A stretch of DNA of 64,000 nt from assembly GCA_002633025.1 (NCBI GenBank), contig NMRB01000523.1, positions 10,344-74,343 of the forward strand. The letters are read 5' to 3'. Positions 16,601 to 28,470 of the stretch are shown here, in pieces (positions within the stretch are counted from its first letter, which is position 1; every line of letters begins with the position of its first letter). Below the pieces are notes generated by a model. The model ran no database searches. It had not been told where the DNA came from and saw only the letters and a program-made list of their open reading frames with translations. The DNA is from Notospermus geniculatus (lineage: Eukaryota > Nemertea > Pilidiophora > Heteronemertea > Lineidae). Position numbers and translations under genes: made by a program.

Positions 16601-17637
16601 AACAGTCACGACTGCTAAAAATAAATAAAAGCAACTGACGTACGCCTATTTCCCGGCAGTGAGGACGGAAAGAAGCAGAAAAGAGGCATTTGTCAAGAAT
16701 TTTTTGGTTTTTTATTTCCTCTGAGTTGTCTAACTTGTCATTCAAAAGGTGAAAATGAAAAAAACTGAACTGAACCAAAGTTTTTTTTAATTTTTATTCC
16801 GTCCTCCGTACCTGGGCTCAAAATCTTTGTGCCCGTAAACCAAAGAATATAATAACCGTGGCCTTACCAATACTCGAGATTTACTTTCTACACAAACTCA
16901 AGAGTAGAAGTACATGTACCGGTATGTCTCTTTCCATTTTAGATACCAGCAACTTGCAGGTCATTCGCAAGAAGAAAAGGGCCACAAAAGACCCAACTAT
17001 TCTGGAAGGGACGCCACTGCCAAATTTTGGCACTTGCAAACATTACAAGAAAAGTTTCCGTTGGCTGCGGTTTCCCTGTTGTGGGATGTTGTACCCCTGT
17101 GACATCTGTCATGATGACAATGAAGACCACGAAATGCAGTTTGCCAACAGAATGGTGTGTGGATTCTGCTCCAAGGAACAGGTACACTGCGCTTTCTTCT
17201 TCCAAGGACAACCTGATCAAAACACTGTCTCCAAAGTTAACCAAGCTCATCATTAAACACTCTTTGATCAGTGCCATGGGAGATGATGCCTCTATCATGG
17301 TGGATTATTGACAGAAATCATGTGTAATGTGTCGATCGATTGATTGATTCTTCCATTTTCTAGCACTGTGACATCAGCTAACCTAAGTTCTTCATTAATT
17401 TTCTCGCCTTCATGCTTTCAGGGATATGCCACCGAGAGGCCATGTTTAAGTTGTCAAGCAGTTATGACAAAAGGGACCAAGACAAGTCACTGGGAAGGAG
17501 GCAAAGGCTGCAGGGACAAAATCAAAATGAGCAAATCTGATCAGCATAAGTATGCAAATACGAATAAGACCACTTCTAGACGAGCTCAGCACAAGGGAAA
17601 ACAACGCCCCAAAAATACCAAGCTACGCCACGTCTAG
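13619..17637 (+). CDS. Three CCCH zinc fingers, RWD-like region and C-terminal CHY zinc finger
   Basis: Eight exons (13619-13874, 14204-14913, 15137-15196, 15291-15343, 15479-15623, 16057-16363, 16943-17181, 17422-17637) join in phase into 661 residues. Finger 1 (C-x8-C-x5-C-x3-H, CMFYSAGRYCKFGKRC) lies in exon 1. Fingers 2 (CQYFENYGRCRYGNSC, C-x8) and 3 (CRYFKKGYCAAGRRC, C-x7) lie in exon 2. Exons 2-5 then encode an alpha/beta stretch with FMVYFPRAYPAA, reminiscent of the RWD domain YPxxxP turn. Exon 6 has a Glu/Ser/Thr-rich acidic segment. Exons 7-8 carry a CHY-type zinc finger (GTCKHY, FPCCGMLYPCDICH, CGFCSKEQ, CLSCQAVM) and a Lys/Arg-rich tail. CCCH fingers usually bind RNA; the CHY domain occurs in RCHY1 and Hot13-like proteins. 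Similar CCCH/CHY proteins are known but uncharacterised, and I have no confident vertebrate orthologue. Confidence 0.9.
16426..16863. mobile_element. PIF/Harbinger-like MITE in intron 6 of the CCCH/CHY gene
   Basis: GGCCACACTTTTTTTATTCT then TTGGTTTACGGGC at the left end is mirrored at the right end by GCCCGTAAACCAAAGAATAT ending in GTGGCC. TTA stands on both sides (16423-16425 and 16864-16866) as a target-site duplication. A 3-bp TTA duplication is characteristic of PIF/Harbinger transposons. The 438-bp body has no transposase frame. Confidence 0.8.
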
Positions 17638-17891
17638 TGACTAGCCCTGGTTATTGGTACTATCATTCTGCATGGCTTGAATTGAATATTGTTTCTGTAC
17701 ATGAATTAACCATAATGACCATGCATATCACCAAGATATTATATTCTTGATATTCTTGCTGTCACCAAGGAAGGTGAACCACCACATGCATCATGTTATG
17801 AGAAAAAGGTGTTTTGTTTCAATATGAGCATGACTCAGTCATATCAATTTCATCATTTGTAACAAGAAATTGTCAAAGGCTATTTATTAGT

Positions 17892-17897
17892 AATAAA
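17892..17897 (+). terminator. Poly(A) signal of the CCCH/CHY gene
   Basis: AATAAA 255 bases past the stop codon, in A/T-rich DNA; a plausible end for this transcript. Confidence 0.5.
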
Positions 17898-17899
17898 AG

Positions 17900-20595
17900 A
17901 CATGGCATTTGATATGAAGTACATCTTGTTGGGATTCGTGCCCAAGAAAATCTGAGGAATACAGGACAAGCATGATCTCTTCAGCAAAAGAATTGTGCAG
18001 AATAGTTCCACACAGTATTGATTCCACAGAAATTGGTGATTATATCCCTAAATATTTGACCAAGAAAGACATGGGGTGTCAGTGCCGCAGGATGACCACA
18101 CTAGTCAGAGCTGAAGAAGATGTTGGGTGTGCTGCAGTCATGGAGATACTTACACTCCTCGCGCAGTGTCTTCTCACTCATACCTGTCGTTCATAGACAC
18201 TGCTTACAATGGCCAGATCCCCACCGATTTACCACTAGAGGGCGTTTAGCGTAACAAACGGAATACATGAAACATTTTCTGATTGGTTCACTGTCAGCGT
18301 CCATGACAACTGTGGCAGACTGGTCACTCGTTGTAAAGCATTTTATATGGGACTCTTGCATTACGACGCAGCACGACTAGTCTACAACAGCAATGGATGC
18401 CCCTCCCCCCGTGTCCAGCATGCAGTGCTACTTTGCACTTTTCAGTGTTTAGTTCGTGCCTTTATACCTGCCGCACACGAGTGCAATTTTGTCTCCGACG
18501 TTGCCTCCATAGGAGATTTTTATGTCTCAGCATCCTGTCACCGCACACGGTGCGTCAGCCGCCGCAGACGAGTGCAAATTTGTCTCCTGTAGATGCGGCG
18601 TGACCATGGTGACGTCATTCGTCACCGAAAAAACCGGGAAGAATGGAAACATGTTTGACGTCATTAATATAACAATGTCATCATGACGTTATAAAATGAC
18701 GTCACCACGTCTCTTGATTGGTCAGATGTTTTGCATCTGTCTCCGCCTCCGCCTCCAACCACCGCACACGATGACAACGTTGCCTCCATAGGAGATTTTT
18801 GTCTCCATCGATCAAACATGTTTGATCTGCATTGGAGGCAAAAAAATCCGTCTCCGACCACCGCACACGATGACATTTGCACGTAGGAGGCAAAAATCTC
18901 CATAGTTGGAGACAAAATTGCACTCGTGTGCGGCGGGTATTATTGTTTTGAAACATCGCTAAAGAAGTGGATAACGGCTCTCTATATGAGATTCCTATGT
19001 TTGTATATTGATTGATCTTGTAAACAGGCCGAAGCACCGAACAACGCCGGCGCTGTTTGGCCGCTGACTAGTGCTGCCATCATGCGGTAAATCGGCGGGA
19101 ATCTGGCTATGTAAGCAGTGTCTATGAACGACAGGTACGAGTGAGAAGACACTGCACAAGGAGTGTAGGAGATACTCTGCAGTTCCAGCAGATCAGAACT
19201 TACAAATGCATCTCAGTTCGTAACGTCTGTCTATCAGGAATGACTCAAGAACATCCTTACAACTACCGGAGTGTCACAACAGGCTGTAAAGTCAGCCAGA
19301 AAAACCACTTATTCCTGAAGTGAGGAGCACACCAGGCGATCCAACAATAACAGAATAAGAACAGTCATCGTTCAGTCTGCAATCACCAATGGCTGGTGAG
19401 GTGGCGATCCATTTGCTTGCAATACCACCCTCACCTGGCCCAGTGTGCTGCCTGCTCGTTTTGTATGCAAAAATATGGTCCCATCTCTGATCATCAGAGG
19501 AGTTGCAAGTACTTCTGAAATCAACGAGATGCAAGGTAAATTGACAGCCAAGGGCCAGCCCAGCTTCAACTGGACACCACAAATGTCCACAATGGACAAT
19601 CATGCCGACCATTCCATCAACAGATACAAACACTACAACAGGAGACAAGATCCACTGATGTGGTAATCCTGTTTATCCCAATCCATTCCAAGAGAACTCA
19701 AAAGAGAAGAACAACCATTCCAAGATGGCCCTAACCGGAGGACCATCGAGAAACCACCCTGAAGATGACCACGTTGTCACTACTTAGACAAAGGACGTAA
19801 TAGCAACACATATAGTGCATATCGGCAATCTGTCCATGATTTCCCGAAGATGTCTGGACGATAAACTGGGAGGCAAGAGTAACCAAAAGTCAGAAAATCA
19901 CTTTTTCTTATTGTTTTTATTGACAAATGTTTTCCTTGCACAACATGTACATGTATGTTCGTCATTCCCACAAGAAGTTCCAGTATGTTCATAATTTTTG
20001 GTCACCCCTTGGTGAAAACCTAAAATCGAAACTGAAAGATAAATATTGCTAGGACAAGCAACATCTTCATTTCCCCACAACCATGACAAAAAGAGTTCTC
20101 ACTGTGGAGGGTATTTTAATGAAGAGGCAGCACAGTGTGATAACAAATAACAGTGATCTAATCATACAAAGTTGAAACTACAAAAAATCCCACGCAAGTC
20201 TCAGTGGCACGAACACACAACAAAATTACATCACTTAAGTCAGAGGGTTTCTTCCACATGTTTTAAAGGTGATTCTGACGACCAATACTAAAAATAAAGA
20301 CACCATTCGAGATTCAGAGTTGGGGAAACAGACTTCACAAATGTTCTAGCTACATGTAGTAAGCCGATATTCAGAGATATGTTACAAAGGCAGTAGCAAG
20401 GTGTTTAAAATCATACAATATTCAGTTCTTCAATGTGTTTCACTTTTAACCAGCAGAAAACGGGTCCATCCCAAAGGTATAATAACAAATGTTCATATCC
20501 TACAGAATCAATTGTCCATCTCTCACAATGGCAGTCCTTGATAATTACATCTTCTAACAGTAACTGGTCCATCAATCTGATGCTCAGAAATTTCC
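17900..20595. other. Convergent spacer, CCCH/CHY gene to RRM gene
   Basis: Holds the nested inverted-repeat element at 18142-19173 and, from about 19900, the likely 3' UTR of the RRM gene on the minus strand (TTTATT at about 19915 reads AATAAA in that sense). No coding exon was recognised. Confidence 0.45.
18142..19173. mobile_element. Nested inverted-repeat element, about 1 kb
   Basis: About 90 bp at 18142-18232 (including GCAGTGTCTTCTCACTC and GTCGTTCATAGACACTGCTT) are repeated inverted at about 19081-19173. Inside, CCGCACACGAGTGCAATTTT with GTCTCC at about 18470 is mirrored by GGAGACAAAATTGCACTCGT at about 18914, and further CACCGCACACG words occur between. It looks like one MITE inserted into another. 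No transposase frame is present. Confidence 0.75.
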
Positions 20596-23500
20596 TCAGT
20601 TGTAGCTGCCATAGCCACCACCGCCATAACTGCTACCGTAGCCGCCTGAAAAAGTGAACAAGATGTCATTATAGCACAGATCAGAACAATTTCATACATA
20701 TAATGACATATTCACAAGGGAGAACAGGGTTCCTCCACCCGACAGCTGTAAAATTTCATAGACCTTTTGAGGACTTTCATGGTATCAAATATGTAAAATT
20801 TTATGACTTACACAGAAGCCGGGCCCTGTGCACCGACGTCCGCATCCGACTTTTAGTCTTTCGTGATGGAAAGAAATTTTAAACGAGACAATGTAAAAAA
20901 CACTGGAAATTTAATTTTCAAGACAACATTTTATTTTTTAAGGACTTTTGTGGACTTCATAGGATTTTCTCAATATTTATGGACTTTCAAGGCCTTAAAT
21001 TTTAAAGGACCTGGAGGAACCCTGGAGAATCCACAGCTTGCAGCTAGAAACCATGATCTCATTTCAATGATTTACCTCCAGAGTTGTATCCACCACCACC
21101 ATATCCGCCACTGCTACGTCCACCATATCCACCCCCACTGCTGCCATATGAATCCCTGTCATAGCGACTGTTGCCTCCACGCTGGTATGGACTTTTCCTC
21201 ACCCCTATAAAGATGATGGTGTAGATTAGACATGTATGAATGACAAAATACAGTAACCTTGTTCAGTTCATTTTTGAATACAAGAGTCAGCAAAAATCAA
21301 CAAAATTTTATTGAGGAAGGTTTGTTGACAGCTTTCAGAGATTAAGGTGACGATTTCAGTCACAAGAAAGACAGAATGAGTTATCAATCAAGAATCCCAG
21401 AACATTTCGGACATAGTAATAAAATAACTCAAGTCATCCCCAAAGACCCAGTAATGCCAATCTGTGTAGGCAATTTTGGTAATAGACACAAGAATGCAAG
21501 ATATCCCCAATGAAGAGTACTGAAAGTGACAAGTACCATAATCCTCACCTGATCCGCCGCCATAACCACCACCGCGGCTGCCATAACCACCCCCTCTGAA
21601 TCGGCCACCGCCACCGCCGCCGCCACCACCGCCTCCTCGTCTTGCCATGGCCATGTTGATCTTCAACTGAAAGATGAACACAAAAGGTCGTCAGAAGAGC
21701 AGTACAATCGATCAAACTTTCATTCAGCACTAACAGCAGGAGCCTCGTCACAGATCAGTTCACATGGCATCGCACAAGTTCTGTGAAAAGTTGATAATTT
21801 GACATCAGTCAATAATTTTGACATTCACTGTTCTGTCAGAGGATGGGCAACAGCTGCAGATTATGGAGGCATCTGTGATTGTGAACATCACTGCTGTTCT
21901 GCACATCCCTTAGCTCAATGAAAGAAGCACAAGCTTTTCAAGTTAACCTGCTCTCCAGGAGATGAACAAACAAGGAGACACTGCCTGGCCAGCAACTTTC
22001 ACAAGGTTCCAGGTTCATCAATACGAGCAATGGAGACAAGTTCTTAAGATTTTATCCTGGGAAGAGCTACATGCGCTGGACAAAACTTTAATTCCAGAAC
22101 ATCTTCCAGAACATCATCTAGACAGAAGTTTATTTTTTGCTTGTAATCACACCTGGAACCATGTTATGAAATGGGAACTTTGAAAGGCAATGTCAAGTCA
22201 GTTTCTTCTACGCTTCAGGAATAGAACATAACACGTACAGATCTTCATCCGCATGACAATTTTTGTTAACACGAGCATTTATTGATGAGAACAACGCAAC
22301 AGACACTTGATGTGAAACGACCAATCCCATCCCGTCAAGACCTCTAACTATATATTGCAGAGGTATGATACTCCAAGAAAGTGAAATCCGTCAATATGTA
22401 GATCACAAGTAAATCCTTTGTCATTTCCACTTGATGTGTTGAGGCATTCACAGCATCACGATCAGTATCTTTTTAACTGTTTTCCCTTTCGACTTCTGAC
22501 ACCCATTTTGCTTTATCAACGCCAACGATGTTGCAAGGTCAGGATACACGACTGAGTGATAAATGAACAACCACTCCTAGAATTTCATGCAAGCAATGAA
22601 CTCCTTAGAGCTTTACTATCAAGATGGGAGTGGACAAGTATAAATTCAGTTGATCAGTAGCAATGCCACTATCCTAAGTGTGAACAAAGTTAAGGAAGTA
22701 GGACAGGAATTTAAGTTGAAGTGGCCATATTTGTTGCCAGAAGCATTGATTTTAAAAATTTCGCTACCAAGCAGGCAGCGCAATTTCACAATTTGGCTAA
22801 AAGGATTGCCTTCACTGTAGTATTACGAACCATCACATCTGTGTTTGTCACTTTAAAGGATGTGGGTTGGACCCCCACTACCTGATTGATAGTGATAAAT
22901 GGGTTTATGGCTGAGGTTAGAGTCGTTTGTGACAACAGTATGACATTTTGTAACTCGGCAACTGGCAATTCAGCAACTTCATGGGGCAAAAAATCCATAT
23001 TCACAGTAAGTGGGTGTACATCAAAAGGGAATGAGTCAAAGTAACGGCCAAGTAGAGGCAAATTTGCCTTTTATGGCTTTCCAATCCATGTAGTTGTGTG
23101 TTCTTTTAGCAGATGAAAACAATCCAACTGGCTGAGGTTCATTACTGCTTTTCCCTTTCTCATCTACTTTGATGAGAATTTTTTTGTCATATGCAGCCAC
23201 AACAGCAAGATAGTCCTGATTTGCACAGATCCTTTCGAACGAACTTCAGGCACTTGAAGGAAACGTTACTTGCATCACTACATGACATCTTATTTGTAAG
23301 TATCGGACATTCTGCTATCTCAGGAAGAAACTGCTCTTATTAGTGTATATCGGTCACGAAGTCTGGATACATTTCCTATCAAACAAAGATTATACGAATG
23401 AACTTTTCATGATTACGGAACAAGCAATGCAAACAAGCAAACAGTCCATTTTTCTTAACACTATGTTCAGCCTTCCACAGTATTTTGTAATCCCCTCATA

Positions 23501-26500
23501 CATCCCATTGTAATTTCAGATCACACCCTTTTCTGCAGCACCAGATACAATTATCACAAAATCAACATGCCGCAGACAATCAGAAGATAAGCTGTTCTCT
23601 AACAGTCTGTTGTTATCAAGAGACTCGCATCAGACCGATCAGAGGCAAATATTCTTGATTGACAGTGAGGATACAAATTCACTCATTCATTCTGGAGCAA
23701 TTGAAATGAAGCACTTCCCAAGAATAGATCACTGAGGAGCATATTCCATATTCATCAACTTCAGATTATCGAGAACAGTGGGAAACAGTGTCTTATCTTG
23801 TCAAGATATGATTACGAGCCAGAACTTAAAACTGAAATTCGTGCAATTCATCGTATCGTTTTTTATGTGGAAGCCTTCATCAATAGCAGTCAGGAAAATG
23901 CACAGTCATGAACAACACAGAAAGATCAAATATTTTGGAAGAACAGCAAGGGCTTTAAATCACAAGCATGTGTGTGGGCTTACAAGGTCAGTTACAAGAG
24001 CAGCACTGTAGATGTTCCTGGGACGGTAAACGAATGCATTTTTTTCACAATACATTTCGGAGCAGACCAGATTACAGTATCCTCCGAAGCATCAAGTCGT
24101 CTTTCCCGTATTTCTTTAGCTCTCATGGGACATTGGTTACCTCATTTTTAGGTTCAGTCTCTAAGCTGACAAATGTCATGAACAGGAGAAAATAGCATTA
24201 TCCAAAACAACATGTATTCAGTATTGACTTCAGAAATTATGCTTATAATTTTTTCATCCCTGTGTGAATCGGACACAACCTTGTAGTATTATTGTAGTGC
24301 ATGATACCTGAAAAGTCTATAGCTGTTATCGTCAAGATTTGTTCTAGTGCCATTCCAGTACTTGCATAGAGCACAGTAAAACAAGTGCATAACAATGCCA
24401 GTCTTTTGCCACCGCCTATTAATTAAATTACACCCAGGGGGCCAGGAATGCTATTTTAACCTGATTCTTAAGCTAAAATATCAAATACACACAACAACTC
24501 ACCTTATAGTAAATTGAGGATGATGGCCGCCACCACACACCATTGTAGTCGTACAGATGGACAAACACTGATGCTCATCCAATTCCATACTCCCGACAGT
24601 TCTGGATGACACAGTTAATGGGGGCGATCCCAAGCCACTTTCAAGCGGCATGTACATTATATCATCCAGTTAAAATATGAAAACAGACTTCCTGAAAGGT
24701 ATGAAACTAGTATGATTCTGATACTAGTGATAGTGTTGAGTCCGTTTTGGTGTTAAGTGTTAAGCCGACTACTTCTTTTCAAGTTGCCAGTTGGTTATCT
24801 TCCAATTATAATCAACAGGTACACAATTATGTGGTTCAGATGAAAAAAAAATATCCACCAAAAACCAGCACATAATTACAGAGAATGGTAGAACATGCCA
24901 GGATGAAGTTGGAACACAAAAGGAAAATCAAACTGGCAATTAGGCTAATCCACTGTGACAATGACATCACTTCTCATAAAATATACCTTTGCCTCAGTAA
25001 AACCTATGAGAAGCTTCTTCATTGGTGTTATAAAATATGCACGGAATGATAAAATAAAAGTATTGACTGGTTTTCTATCAAACCACCCAATGTCTAATGG
25101 TACGCTGGCAGTTTTACAACTGACACATGTGCTCGGGTCAGCGAGCAGTCTCACCTGTGGCTGGAAGAAATAAACTATTTTGACAAAATGTTCACGTTAT
25201 TGTTAACAAATATGTTGTTTTTAGCCGTTCTGAGAAAAACTATGGAGATTTAACTTCAAGGAATGCCTTCAAAATTCATATTTTAATGAATAAAGAATTA
25301 TTTTAAAAATCTTACAGGTCTGTTATCCATCTCCATTGAATTTAACTCGCAACATGAAGTTGCACCAGATTTGGATCCGAAGGTGACGAAACCGAACCCT
25401 CTGGATCGCCCAGTGTCTCTGTCTGTGATAACTCTGCATTCAACAATGTCGTCGCCGCCATTGCTCATGTTGGTTCTCAGAAAGTCCTCTAGTTCGTGAT
25501 CGGTGACTTGGAATGACAGATTACCAATGTACACCTTGCAGCCACTGAAAATGAAGCAAAGAATTTTATTTATACCAGGCTGACAAACTGCCACTGGGAG
25601 ACGGAATAACCCATGCCGAGTGGCATCTACTAGATCGATGGCATCAATGGGGAAGGAAAATATTGGGCATGTTGTAGCATGCTTTTGATCAACTTGTGAC
25701 CATGTGCTGTGATAACCATCCTGTCGATCATTAGACTACTCAGTTTCCCAACTAATTTTTCATTATGTTGCAGTTGTTTGATTTTCATGATAACTTCAGG
25801 GCTGGGTTGCACAAAACTTGCACTAACTTGGTGTTAGCGCTAACTTTATGTTAAATAACGTAAAAAGACAATGGATTTTTACGTCATGTAACATGAAGTT
25901 AGCCAAGTTAGCGCTATCGTCAGTTTTGTGCAACCGGGCCCTGGTATAATATTTTATAATGTGAACTACATATAATCATGAAAGAAAAATGTGACTCAGT
26001 TTCGTTATAGGAAAACAAAGAGCATTTGCAAAATGTCCGAAATCAGCATGAAGGGGTCCAGAAATGAAGAAAATCACACATTTTATGCAAATATTCCAGC
26101 AAAGCCAATATTTTTAGTAATGATTTTTCGATGAATGATAAATAATACCAATACTCTCCCAGTACAACAAACCAAGATACAGAATAGCACAAAATTGACA
26201 CACAAAATGATAATAAGCATTAGCAAGAGTGGATGTAATAAAGGAGAAACTGATTTAGCTGAAAGAAAAGGGTTTAATAAATATGACATGTGTAATAAAT
26301 AACAAGCACAAACCGAAAAGATGCACGAAGGGTAACACAAAGTAAAAGAATACAACAAACATTAGGGAATAATTTTACTGTTTTCATGCTGATTTTGGAC
26401 ATGCTCTTTGTTTTCCTAAATGAATCTGATGTCACATTTTTCTTCCATGATTATGTAGGCCTAGTTCACATTAAAAATGAAATATATATAGATTATAGCT

Positions 26501-27848
26501 TAGGGCAAGCAAAAAAATTTTTAGTTTATCGTCTATCGTCCGAGTGGTTCTTGAAAGTAGGCAAGGGGGGCACTTTTTATTTTTATTTTTTATTTTACTT
26601 TGGTACAAAGAATAGATATTACAAAATCAGCTCCTCCTGAACATGTTATGTCACAAATCCTAAATGAATCTGATGTCACATTTTTCTTCCATGATTATGT
26701 AGGCCTAGTTCACATTAAAAATGTAATATATTAGATTATAGCTTAGGGCAAGCAAAAAAATTTTAGTTTATCGTCTATCGTCCGAGTGGTTCTTGAAAGT
26801 AGGCAAGGGGGGGGGCACTTTTTATTTTTATTTTTTATTTTACTTTGGTACAAAGAATAGATATTACAAAATCAGCTCCTCCTGAACATGTTATGTCACA
26901 AAAAGGTTCACAGTTCACTTACATTTTCTAAATGGTTATTGAAAACGCTGAAAATGCATGAAGAGCATGCTTTGGAAACTGTTGTTTACAGATCTACCGC
27001 TTGGCGGCGCTGTGATACGCGACACGGCGCGAAATTCACACTGATAAAAATAAAAATAAATTTTGCACGGCACTGAAAATTGGCGCGGGCGGAGGACGAT
27101 AAACTTAATATTTTTTTGCTTGCCCTTAAGTTACCATGAAAATCAAGCAACTGCAACATAATGAAAAATTCGTTGGGGAAAATGGGGCTAAAGTTCGTTC
27201 CGAAAATGGTTCCGAAAGTGAACAGCTCCTTTTCCATGAAAAAAATAATGGCATGAAAAGCCTAATGAAAACCCTCATTTATTTAAACTCTGAAAAACAG
27301 CTGACGAGACACCAGGCCTAGGCCTATAAATGTAATTTCATTGGCCTTAGCAAGGTAAGAACAGAGGCAGCCATGCTTGCCTGACGCCATCATCATCATG
27401 ATCATGAATCATGGCCCGCCATCATGGCCATGCAATGCTGAATGAATGATGATGATGGCCATGCTTTAGCCTAGCTTTGTTCTCTAGCCTACCATCCATC
27501 CATTCTCTTGATCCCCCCTGCGAAGATTACAAAACTGGTATTCGCAAAATAGGTCAACGTGTTCATATTCAATGTAGGCCTAGGCCTACAACCGTCCATA
27601 GGCCTAGGCATATGCCATGTTCAAACAAAGGCCACAACATGACAAAACGTTGCGCGCCAGCCTTTGTGTGCATAGTGGAATGTGTGGTGGCGTGATGTGG
27701 CAGACATCTTGGATTCGCGGAGAAATTTTCAGGGAAGAAAGATTAATGTCTCATAGAGAAGCCCAGGTCAAATCATTACTGCCATATTTAGCAAATCGGA
27801 TGTCTTGAAATCGAGGTGCATCAAATTAACTTACTCATCGTCCGCCAT
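20596..27848 (-). CDS. Glycine-rich RRM RNA-binding protein, CIRBP/RBM3-like
   Basis: Single-RRM protein with a C-terminal RGG/YGG domain, the layout of cold-inducible RNA-binding proteins that bind and stabilise mRNAs and shuttle between nucleus and cytoplasm. Exons on the minus strand: 27848-27835, 25544-25316, 21666-21549, 21204-21076, 20645-20596; phases agree and give 179 residues. The start MADDDGCK spans the exon 1-2 junction. RNP2 is VYIGNL and RNP1 is RGFGFVTF, both intact; the RRM ends in LKINMAMAR (exon 3). A run of 11 glycines follows, then GGYGSRGGGYGG, a short basic VRKSPYQRGG insert and repeated GGYGG ending GYGSYN. Exon 1 carries only 14 coding bases. Intron 2 (3.6 kb) and intron 1 (2.3 kb) are transposon-rich. 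Assignment to the exact CIRBP orthologue is uncertain; the family is certain. Confidence 0.9.
20725..21024. mobile_element. Fold-back MITE in RRM-gene intron 4
   Basis: CAGGGTTCCTCCACC near the left end, with AAAATTTCATAGACCTTTTG and GGACTTTCATGG, is mirrored at the right end by GGACTTTCAAGGCC, AAATTTTAAAGGAC and CTGGAGGAACCCTG. The arms are diverged; total about 300 bp, non-coding. Confidence 0.7.
25797..25943. mobile_element. Fold-back MITE with CAGGGC...TTGCACAAAACT ends
   Basis: CAGGGCTGGGTTGCACAAAA then CTTG at the left is mirrored by CAGTTTTGTGCAACCGGGCC then CTG at the right. Inner words TAACTTGGTGTTAGCGCTAA and TTAGCCAAGTTAGCGC also pair. About 147 bp, nearly all stem, in intron 1 of the RRM gene. 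Confidence 0.8.
25944..26500. repeat. Inverted repeat pair in RRM-gene intron 1
   Basis: The stretch at about 25960-26050 (GTGAACTACATATAATCATG, AGGAAAACAAAGAGCAT, AAATCAGCATG) returns in reverse complement at about 26383-26480 (CATGCTGATTTTGGACATGC, GTTTTCCTAAATGAA, CATGATTATGTAGGCC). The spacer is about 330 bp and A/T-rich. The right arm is itself the start of the tandem duplication listed next. Confidence 0.65.
26415..26902. repeat. 244-bp tandem duplication in RRM-gene intron 1
   Basis: CCTAAATGAATCTGATGTCA begins at 26415 and again at 26659, and the 244 bases that follow match almost base for base. The differences are small and mostly lie in A or G runs (for example a 6- versus 9-G run in AAGGGGGG). 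High identity indicates a recent duplication. Confidence 0.9.
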
Positions 27849-27851
27849 TTT
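27842..27851 (-). promoter_or_regulatory. YY1-type AAAATGGCGG over the RRM-gene start codon
   Basis: In the gene's sense the sequence is GGAAAAATGGCGGACGATGA, so the classical YY1 core AAAATGGCGG coincides with the initiator ATG. This arrangement is typical of short-5'UTR housekeeping promoters. The motif is seen; binding is inferred. Confidence 0.45.
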
Positions 27852-28470
27852 TCCAGTATTTTCGGTATAATTCGATGAAAAGAGAGACAAATTTTCAACA
27901 CGACCTTCTCCAACGCAGTTCCAGTTCCAAAGAATGACTTCCTCTCCTGCGGGCGCAGTTAAATTGGCGTCGGTAGACGTCACGTGTACTTAATTTGCAT
28001 ATTATGATCATTATTATTATAATTAGTAGCTGACGGTGCGCCACATAGCGGCAGGAATTGGAATTGGAACTGACTCAGTCTAGTCAATGGAACCACAGTA
28101 ACTAGACGTGTTGAAACGTGAATTTTCGTGTGTAACTNATTAGGCTACTAACAGTACTGCGACTATACAACAGGTGGCGCTAGTAACCACGAACTCATGA
28201 GTCGTGGATCATATTTTGACATTGATGAAATTTTACTTCAAAAATGATGCCCAAGTTGGATCCTCATGCCATCAATTCTCTGTTAATCATATCAATATAT
28301 GCACTAAAAAGCTGCCTCTAGAGGCCCTTTAAGGTTCTGGTACCTGTATACCAAGTTTCTATCCCTAGCAGTTAAAGGGTGACACTCCTGTTCACATCAC
28401 ATCAATGTTTATCATGGTATTGGGAAACCAGGAGTGAAGGTTATCACACATGCCTCCATTTCACTTTCAG
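27849..28470. promoter_or_regulatory. GATC: Divergent promoter region between the RRM gene and GATC
   Basis: The two genes are transcribed away from this roughly 0.6-kb stretch, so it probably holds both promoters. GGTAGACGTCACGTGTAC at about 27971 contains a CRE-like TGACGTCA variant and an E-box CACGTG. One N occurs at 28138. The GATC first exon has not been identified here with confidence; candidates are discussed under GATC. Confidence 0.4.

Noticed and set aside
22786-23061. 91-codon minus-strand frame in RRM-gene intron 2 (MPLLGRYFDSFPFD)
   Set aside because: The composition looks protein-like, but there is no acceptor or donor that would keep the RRM frame and no family recognised.
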